This document shows positions 59,138 through 64,000 of a stretch of 64,000 bases of DNA, piece after piece (positions within the stretch are counted from its first letter, which is position 1; every line of letters starts with the position of its first letter). The DNA comes from Giardia muris (taxonomy: Eukaryota; Fornicata; Diplomonadida; Hexamitidae), in contig CM016926.1 of NCBI GenBank assembly GCA_006247105.1, positions 1,240,001-1,304,000 of the forward strand, written 5' to 3'. The notes under the pieces are model-generated. The model worked only from the letters and a program-made list of their open reading frames with translations, was not told the origin of the DNA and searched no databases. A program made the position numbers and the translations under genes.

Positions 59138-60532
59138 ATGGCACAAGCGACTAGCCCAGGTCTTGATGAGAGCCCGGCGGCACTTCGGCGCGAGGTGCAC
59201 GAGCTTAGGCAGAAGCTGTTTGCTGCAGAACGTCGGACGACGGAAGTGACCAATAGCCTTCGCGACGAATGTGCACGAGAACGAGCTCGGTATCGCGCCC
59301 TTGAGGCGAAGATGGACGAGTTCCAACTCACGACGGAGCGCCATGCGACACGGCGAATCGATGATATGATGATCGAGCAACGCGACCTACGTTCTCAGCT
59401 CTCTTGGAGTAAGGATCGAATCCGAGAGCTTGAGAGGGAGCTTGATACTCTTTCGCATTATGCTAGTGAGAGGATCAACATCACTCGACGAATGGAGATC
59501 GCGGAATCTAGAGTCGCAGATTTGGAAGCCACACTCAACTCGGAAAGAAAGCAGAACCTTGCAGGGATGGCGGAACAGCGTGCCAATCTCGAGCTTGCAC
59601 ACAAGAAAGCCTTGGAAGAGGCGGTAGAAGAGGCCTTGAAGAAGGCAAACGAATCCGTCTCACAGGAGACAAAGCTCTTACGAGAACAGAACAAGTCTTT
59701 GCAACGGTCCATTACCCTACTCAAGACCCATGGCCCATCTACCCTGGGTCAGTCCAGTGGGCGGGGCCTAACGTCTATTGCACATAAAGGAGGGTCAGGT
59801 GCAACTAAAGGAGGGCTAAACCGGTCTCGCGTAACTTCGCAGATCGCGGCCGACCTCTCTCACTTTGCCCCTGGCGATGTGGAGAGGTATGAGGAAGATG
59901 TCTCACGTAGCCTGGAACTACGTGTGGGTGAGCTTGGGATCACGATAAAGACGCTCCAAACCAAGCTGGAGGAGCAGGCGCTAGTCTACAAGCGCGAGAA
60001 GGCCGAGGCGAGCACCTTCATCGCGGGGTTAATCACAAAGTTTACAAAGGAACGGAACGACCTTCTATTCGAGATCAAATCGCTCGAGAAGCTAGTGTAT
60101 GCGAAGTGTAAGGAGCTCTACAAGATCCGCACGCTAGCTCAGCTGATATTACAACGGCGAACAGATCTCGAAGCATTTCTCGCAAAGGTGGTGGCGGTAC
60201 AGCTTGATGTGACAGAGAAAGTTCTTTCCCCGAAGCGTCGCTCGACATACTTCCCCATCGATGGGGTTGGGAGGAAGAGCTATGGGACAAGCCCTGCACG
60301 AGATCGAGAAAGATCAACGTCGCCACTCCCAATTGATGTCACTAAGGCCATCCTTGGGACGGAACCAGAATTGCAGTCTCCTGACCAGCTTCCTCGAACG
60401 ATGGTAGATATGGAAGCAGCACTCAACGCTCCAATAAAGACACAACCGACCCGTTCTGTTGAAGAGTTGTCGTCGGAAGATGCGCTTCATATGATTCGGG
60501 ATTGGATCCGTGCCTTCGACATGCCTCTATGA
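59138..60532 (+). CDS. Coiled-coil protein, possibly BBOF1/CCDC176-like
   Basis: A 464-residue protein with coiled coils at about 15-200 (LRREVHELRQKLFAAERRTT) and again at about 265-345. The second ends in FTKERNDLLFEIKSLEKLVY, CKELYKIRTLAQLILQRRTD and LEAFLAKVVAVQLDVTEKVL. That pattern (long coiled coil, then an 'LxxVRxLAxxILxQRxxxExF' block) resembles the DUF4515 domain of basal body-orientation factor 1 and relatives. BBOF1 acts in motile cilia. Similarity by eye only, so tentative. The C-terminal tail (about 370-464) is Ser/Pro-rich. No membrane segment. The 5' end overlaps nothing but the divergent gene's optional extension. Confidence 0.5.
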   Translation: MAQATSPGLDESPAALRREVHELRQKLFAAERRTTEVTNSLRDECARERARYRALEAKMDEFQLTTERHATRRIDDMMIEQRDLRSQLSWSKDRIRELERELDTLSHYASERINITRRMEIAESRVADLEATLNSERKQNLAGMAEQRANLELAHKKALEEAVEEALKKANESVSQETKLLREQNKSLQRSITLLKTHGPSTLGQSSGRGLTSIAHKGGSGATKGGLNRSRVTSQIAADLSHFAPGDVERYEEDVSRSLELRVGELGITIKTLQTKLEEQALVYKREKAEASTFIAGLITKFTKERNDLLFEIKSLEKLVYAKCKELYKIRTLAQLILQRRTDLEAFLAKVVAVQLDVTEKVLSPKRRSTYFPIDGVGRKSYGTSPARDRERSTSPLPIDVTKAILGTEPELQSPDQLPRTMVDMEAALNAPIKTQPTRSVEELSSEDALHMIRDWIRAFDMPL

Positions 60533-60595
60533 AAGACGTAGTTCCTCGTAGCTTCACTCGAGCCTCCTGTACGACAAACGGATAATACAGACGCC

Positions 60596-61114
60596 TTAGT
60601 GGCGGCGGAGCAGGTGCCCCTTGGTACGAAGGAAGTGCCGTATTGCCTGCTCGTAGTAAAGACGGTCCTCCTCAGTATGGCGGCCACGAGCGATGAAAGG
60701 ACCAAGAACATGGGTCCAATGGTGTCGGCAATCCTCGGCGCTATGTGGCCTGTTAGTCGGGCAGGCCTGGTAGACCATTCTCGCGACAAGGGCCCAAGAG
60801 AGGCGTCTGTATTGTTGGCGGACGCGAGCAAGGATGATCTCTTCATCTGTACGCCAGACTGGTCGTTGAGGAGTAGAGCGGTCAGCAGAGTCGTCAACGG
60901 TTGCAGGTGGTTGATCCGGGGCCCCATACGCTCCCGAAGGCCTCTGGTTATCGGGAGAGATGACGATCGTCATACTAGTGGTCCTTGAGGGTACGGACTC
61001 ACAAGAGCCGTCCATGGCCTCCGTCGACGTCGGAATTCTCTCGGGAGCGGGCGGTGCGAGGTATTGAGGTTGAGCCTGAGTGCCCGAACGTGGGGTATGA
61101 GTATCGAAGTTCAT
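60596..61114 (-). CDS. Myb/SANT-like DNA-binding protein
   Basis: The 172 residues have a disordered Pro/Ser-rich N-terminus (about 1-80) and a Myb-type C-terminal domain. The pattern VWRTDEEIILARVRQQY (about 86-102), LSWALVARMVYQACP and HSAEDCRHHWTHVLGPFIARGR (about 122-143), followed by HTEEDRLYYEQAIRHF, has the spaced Trp residues, the R-x-x-x-D/E-C-R-x-x-W motif and the start of a second repeat (xTEED). These are seen in Myb-like proteins, including those that Giardia uses in encystation. One full repeat and a truncated second are visible. No regulatory targets can be inferred. Confidence 0.65.
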   Translation of the reverse strand: MNFDTHTPRSGTQAQPQYLAPPAPERIPTSTEAMDGSCESVPSRTTSMTIVISPDNQRPSGAYGAPDQPPATVDDSADRSTPQRPVWRTDEEIILARVRQQYRRLSWALVARMVYQACPTNRPHSAEDCRHHWTHVLGPFIARGRHTEEDRLYYEQAIRHFLRTKGHLLRRH

Positions 61115-61421
61115 GAGGCACTTAAGAAAGAAGCTTTTTATCTTTGCCAGTAAACGTCATCAATTCCTGTCGATCTTCATCTAATCGAAAGCGCAGATAG
61201 AGACGCGCCAGCTTGAGCATAGAGGAGAGCATGGACGAAACTCGTAATTTTGGTGCGTCTTCTCAGGTCATGCCATCACAACCGAATCATCATTTCGCCA
61301 GTAAACCCATGAAGAAGGCGGGCAATCATCATGCAAAAGGTCTCAACCCATCCTGCTCCTAACTCGCTTTTGCTCATCTTCTCACTATGGTTTCGCTTCA
61401 TACCCTGTAGACCCAGTATTT
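61115..61421. other. 307-bp intergenic region; weak small ORF
   Basis: Longest gene-poor gap in the window. It has two copies of GCCAGTAAAC (61146-61155, 61297-61306), each containing AGTAAA. A short plus-strand ORF runs 61231-61362 (ATG to TAA, 43 residues, His/Lys/Ser-rich), but I see no family and codon use is not biased. The promoter of the Myb gene lies on the left edge and the 3' end of the endonuclease gene on the right. No tRNA or obvious C/D-box RNA noticed. Confidence 0.35.
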
Positions 61422-62303
61422 CTAACCCTTGCTTGCTTTGTTCTTACCTCTAGTAACCTTCTGATAATAACATCGCTCCCCTTTGAGCTTGCATTCATCA
61501 CAATTAGGGTCTTGAGCACGACAGATAACTTGTCCGAAGCCAACAAGCAAAGGGTTGACAAGAGGCCAACGGTCTGATGGTAAGAACTCTTCTAGTTGTC
61601 TACCAACCTCAACAGGAGAAAGTGATTGTCCGCCTTTTTCACAATCGCCACCCGACACCCAGCGAAGACGTTGAGCAATACGGCAGACATGGGCGTCAAC
61701 GGAGACGCCTACGGCCATTCCACGAGTGATCTGCATCGCGAGGTGTGCCATTTTTGGTCCGACTCCTGGAAGCTCGAGGAACGCTTCTAATGTATCTGGA
61801 ACATCTCCACCATACTTCTGAAGACAGATCTGTGCCACCTTACGCATGTAGGATGCCTTAGTCTTGGCAAACCCGGTTGGATGAATCGCTTTTGCAAGTG
61901 CCTCTTCCGTCGAATTTGCAATGGCCTCTGCGTCAAGTCGCCAATCCAATTGCATGACGGCTGTCGGATCTCCAACGAAGTTGATACGTTTGATGGGGTT
62001 TTTCGGTCGTTGTTGTACACCTCCTGCTCGACGGTCAAACTCAACGGTGAGTCGTTGAATAGCTTCGTCTATATCAACCGAGGTGAGTGGAGCAAGGGCA
62101 TTTAGTCGATACATGGCCAGGGCCGTCACACGATCTAGGTTCCGAGCGGACAAAATAAGCCCGAGAAGATAACGAAACCTACCAGCTGGGGTCTCATTCC
62201 TATCTGAGAGGCAATGCCCACCAAAGACGTCAACCGGACACACGTATTGAGAACGCATCTCTTCGATATCATCCCATGTCTCTATATAATCCTTAGGGCC
62301 CAT
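61422..62303 (-). CDS. Endonuclease III-family DNA glycosylase/AP lyase (NTH)
   Basis: Removes oxidised pyrimidines in base-excision repair. The HhH-GPD core is plain: LELPGVGPKMAHLAMQITRG (177-195) with catalytic Lys184, and VDAHVCRIAQRLRW (202-215) with catalytic Asp203. A four-Cys cluster at 261, 268, 271 and 278 (C-x6-C-x2-C-x6-C) corresponds to the iron-sulphur motif of Nth, where the last spacing is usually five. An insertion of about 35 residues lies at about 85-120 before the HhH. At 293 residues the size is normal for eukaryotic NTH. The start follows tcaataa, 18 bp downstream of the BTB gene stop on the same strand. Confidence 0.9.
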   Translation of the reverse strand: MGPKDYIETWDDIEEMRSQYVCPVDVFGGHCLSDRNETPAGRFRYLLGLILSARNLDRVTALAMYRLNALAPLTSVDIDEAIQRLTVEFDRRAGGVQQRPKNPIKRINFVGDPTAVMQLDWRLDAEAIANSTEEALAKAIHPTGFAKTKASYMRKVAQICLQKYGGDVPDTLEAFLELPGVGPKMAHLAMQITRGMAVGVSVDAHVCRIAQRLRWVSGGDCEKGGQSLSPVEVGRQLEEFLPSDRWPLVNPLLVGFGQVICRAQDPNCDECKLKGERCYYQKVTRGKNKASKG

Positions 62304-62321
62304 TTATTGATGGAAACCAGT

Positions 62322-63959
62322 TCAATGCTTTCCAGATCTTTGATAGTTGTATGTCGGAAATGGTTGGCTTTCAAAGGCATACCGAGGCCGTTTGAGGTTA
62401 TCTCTGTCACGAGCCGCTAGAAGGGCGGCGACGAGCTGTTTTCCTCGAGCGACCTCATCATCATGCGAAATATCAATCAGAATGTTCTTCCTTTGTAAGT
62501 CCGACATTGTTTCTTTCAGCTTCAAGTATCGTCGAAGACGTTCGGGAAGCCTTCCTGGACGGACGTATGGCTCCTCATCCAGTTCCTTATGATAAATCTG
62601 CGCCTGGAACTCATTAAGGTCAGCAGAGTCCTGACTATCGCTAGCAGAAGGATCCGAAGTCCTATCTCCAGAGATCACCTCAACCTCCGGAATCACTTTA
62701 GCCTCCGAAGGCGCAAGACGTGGATAGACAACATGCCGCACCTGTTTGACTGGTTCATCAGTCTCGGAGTTGTTATCTTCCTCAGTAATACCGTTGGGAT
62801 CGAGTTCCTTTAGTGTGTCCTGGCCGGAGGGTGACGATTCCATGGTCGAATCATCGCTTTGAGTGGTGCGACGTTGGGTGAGAAGCTGAAGAATCACAGG
62901 GATGTCTAGGAAGTTGAAAAGCTTCGTCTTAATTTGAAGGGAGTTCCACATATCAGCTTTAATATCGAAGATGTCAGCCGTCAATGTCAATCGTAAGTCC
63001 GTATCGGATGGGGAATATACGAGACGCTCGATGGAATGCTTCCCTAATGCACTCTGACTAGGACAGTCGTAGATATGCGCCAAGGGAAACACCTGGTTAC
63101 ATTCCGAACAGCTGCACCAGAAGAGATAGGAGAAAAGGAACCAATAGATCTCGACGCTATCGACGCGAGCCTTTCCTGAAAGACGCATCACATCGCGCTG
63201 GATCGCCTTCGAAAACCCTGGGACTGGCCTGAACCTGTGAGACCCCGTAGAGGTGGAGAGGGGTCTTCGCCCAGCACCCTGTCCTCCTTGCGGTCGACAT
63301 ACAATATAAGAGCTTGCCGGATGCTCCATCGCGAGCTTCGAGTCCGAAAGGATCGATTTGAGACAGTATATGCGACAGGAGGTGCATCGGTACAATTGGG
63401 ACGAATACTTATTGATTAGCGAGTTAACAGAGGCGTTTGCCAGCTTCAGAACCAGATAGTTCTGATACCCGGTCCCAAGATATCGAATGAGAAAGGGTAA
63501 GGGCGCCATCTCCAGGAAGCGGGTCAGGAGGGGTGCGTCCATACAGCTGAAGTCGTAGTTCTGCTGGAACACGGTCCGAAGGTTATCCCCCGTAAGGGTA
63601 AATTGAACAGCCTCGCCGACGAGCTTTGGCATCCCAAGGAAGTGCGCAGACATAAGGACTGGAAAGACCAAGCGCGAGGTTAAAACAACGCGTGGATGCT
63701 CAGCAGGACATGTGGAATAGTAACAATATGCGATCAGCCACTTGAAGACCGCAATATCCGAGTGGATCGAAAGCTCGACCGCCCCCGGCTCGCGGTTGAC
63801 GAGCAAATCACGGAAGTAACGAGTGTTCTCGACAAGAACTCTACGGGAAACAGCCAAGGTCTCCTTCTCTTGTCCCTCGATGACGGCCACTTGAATCAAG
63901 TCGTCCTCCACGGGCAGCGCGACCCGAGTCTCGAGAGGCGCATATTTGCGCTCAGTCAT
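62322..63959 (-). CDS. BTB-domain protein, SANBR/KIAA1841-like
   Basis: The 545 residues open with a BTB-like fold: VAVIEGQEKETLAVSRRVL (about 25-43), then YFRDLLV, AVELSIHSDIAVFKWLIAYC (about 59-78) and LVFPVLMSAHFLGMPKLVGEA (about 97-117). The sequence 'V-x-x-S-I/V-H-x-D-I-x-V-F-x-W-L' is what I associate with SANBR (KIAA1841), followed by a Cys-rich segment (YRCTSCRIYCLK, about 192; CSCSECNQVF, about 282), and a long acidic, probably disordered C-terminal region (about 365-470) ending in a basic tail. The mammalian protein restrains class-switch recombination and has a SANT domain; I see no SANT here. Role in a protist unknown. Call by motif only. Confidence 0.5.
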   Translation of the reverse strand: MTERKYAPLETRVALPVEDDLIQVAVIEGQEKETLAVSRRVLVENTRYFRDLLVNREPGAVELSIHSDIAVFKWLIAYCYYSTCPAEHPRVVLTSRLVFPVLMSAHFLGMPKLVGEAVQFTLTGDNLRTVFQQNYDFSCMDAPLLTRFLEMAPLPFLIRYLGTGYQNYLVLKLANASVNSLINKYSSQLYRCTSCRIYCLKSILSDSKLAMEHPASSYIVCRPQGGQGAGRRPLSTSTGSHRFRPVPGFSKAIQRDVMRLSGKARVDSVEIYWFLFSYLFWCSCSECNQVFPLAHIYDCPSQSALGKHSIERLVYSPSDTDLRLTLTADIFDIKADMWNSLQIKTKLFNFLDIPVILQLLTQRRTTQSDDSTMESSPSGQDTLKELDPNGITEEDNNSETDEPVKQVRHVVYPRLAPSEAKVIPEVEVISGDRTSDPSASDSQDSADLNEFQAQIYHKELDEEPYVRPGRLPERLRRYLKLKETMSDLQRKNILIDISHDDEVARGKQLVAALLAARDRDNLKRPRYAFESQPFPTYNYQRSGKH

Positions 63960-64000
63960 CAGCTGCGAATACCTACGACAACATTCCTCGGGACTGGTCC

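Noticed and set aside
1..64000. Spliceosomal introns
   Set aside because: The genes read as single open frames and I noticed no interrupted family domain needing splicing. Rare Giardia-type introns cannot be fully excluded by eye.
1..64000. Variant surface protein (VSP) or high-cysteine membrane protein genes
   Set aside because: No CxxC-rich type I protein with a CRGKA tail was seen. The fibre family lacks dense Cys and has a different layout.
1..64000. CRISPR arrays, insertion sequences, retrotransposons
   Set aside because: No regularly spaced repeats, transposase or reverse-transcriptase signatures were seen; repeats present are protein-coding ankyrin and coiled-coil repeats.

Overview
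The window looks like a piece of a diplomonad genome. The best fit is a Giardia species, and I lean to G. muris over G. intestinalis. That species call is inference from overall character and codon use, not from a database match. The signs are: about 42 almost end-to-end genes on both strands with no evident introns; start codons preceded by A-rich stretches; divergent starts only 5-25 bp apart; AGTAAA/AGTGAA motifs at or inside stop codons (the Giardia polyadenylation signal); five ankyrin proteins of the 'TALMYAA' kind that are abundant in Giardia; a fused aldehyde/alcohol dehydrogenase AdhE; a type 2 methionine aminopeptidase; and several flagellar proteins.

Layout. 1-15.5 kb: three members of a striking family of single-pass membrane proteins with glycosylation-rich, beta-solenoid-like C-terminal fibres (1-1176, 8457-10562, 12527-14671). 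Between them lie a divergent CTP synthase, a p24 cargo receptor, a MORN protein, a PARN/TOE1-type deadenylase, a tRNA pseudouridine synthase, tRNA-Thr(AGT), an ankyrin protein and a secreted LRR protein. 15.7-27.6 kb: a very large SNF2-family ATPase, a REEP/DP1 ER-shaping protein, a possible cullin-like protein, a PIERCE-type microtubule inner protein, VPS16 and a coiled-coil protein. 27.6-37.3 kb: a possible 74-residue ORF, an atypical cis-prenyltransferase, a 1452-residue orphan, NAD(P)H-hydrate dehydratase, a possible NatC subunit, a small orphan and a beta-propeller protein. 37.4-50.9 kb: AdhE, an ankyrin-RING protein, proteasome alpha subunit, IQUB, ALG14, a polytopic membrane protein, a helical-repeat protein and MetAP2. 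51-64 kb: three ankyrin proteins (one with a likely dead kinase core), two tandem four-TM paralogues, a BBOF1-like coiled-coil protein, a Myb-like factor, endonuclease III and a SANBR-like BTB protein.

Functional links. The genes appear monocistronic and not grouped into operons. Two genes serve dolichol-linked N-glycosylation (cis-prenyltransferase, ALG14), which matters because the fibre ectodomains are rich in N-x-S/T sites. Secretory and endosomal traffic is represented by p24, REEP and VPS16. The flagellar apparatus is represented by PIERCE-like, IQUB and BBOF1-like proteins, with ankyrin/coiled-coil proteins as possible cytoskeletal partners. The most novel element is the fibre family: a cytosolic CxxC domain (possibly a dead ubiquitin-protease fold), one membrane span and a long repetitive outer domain.
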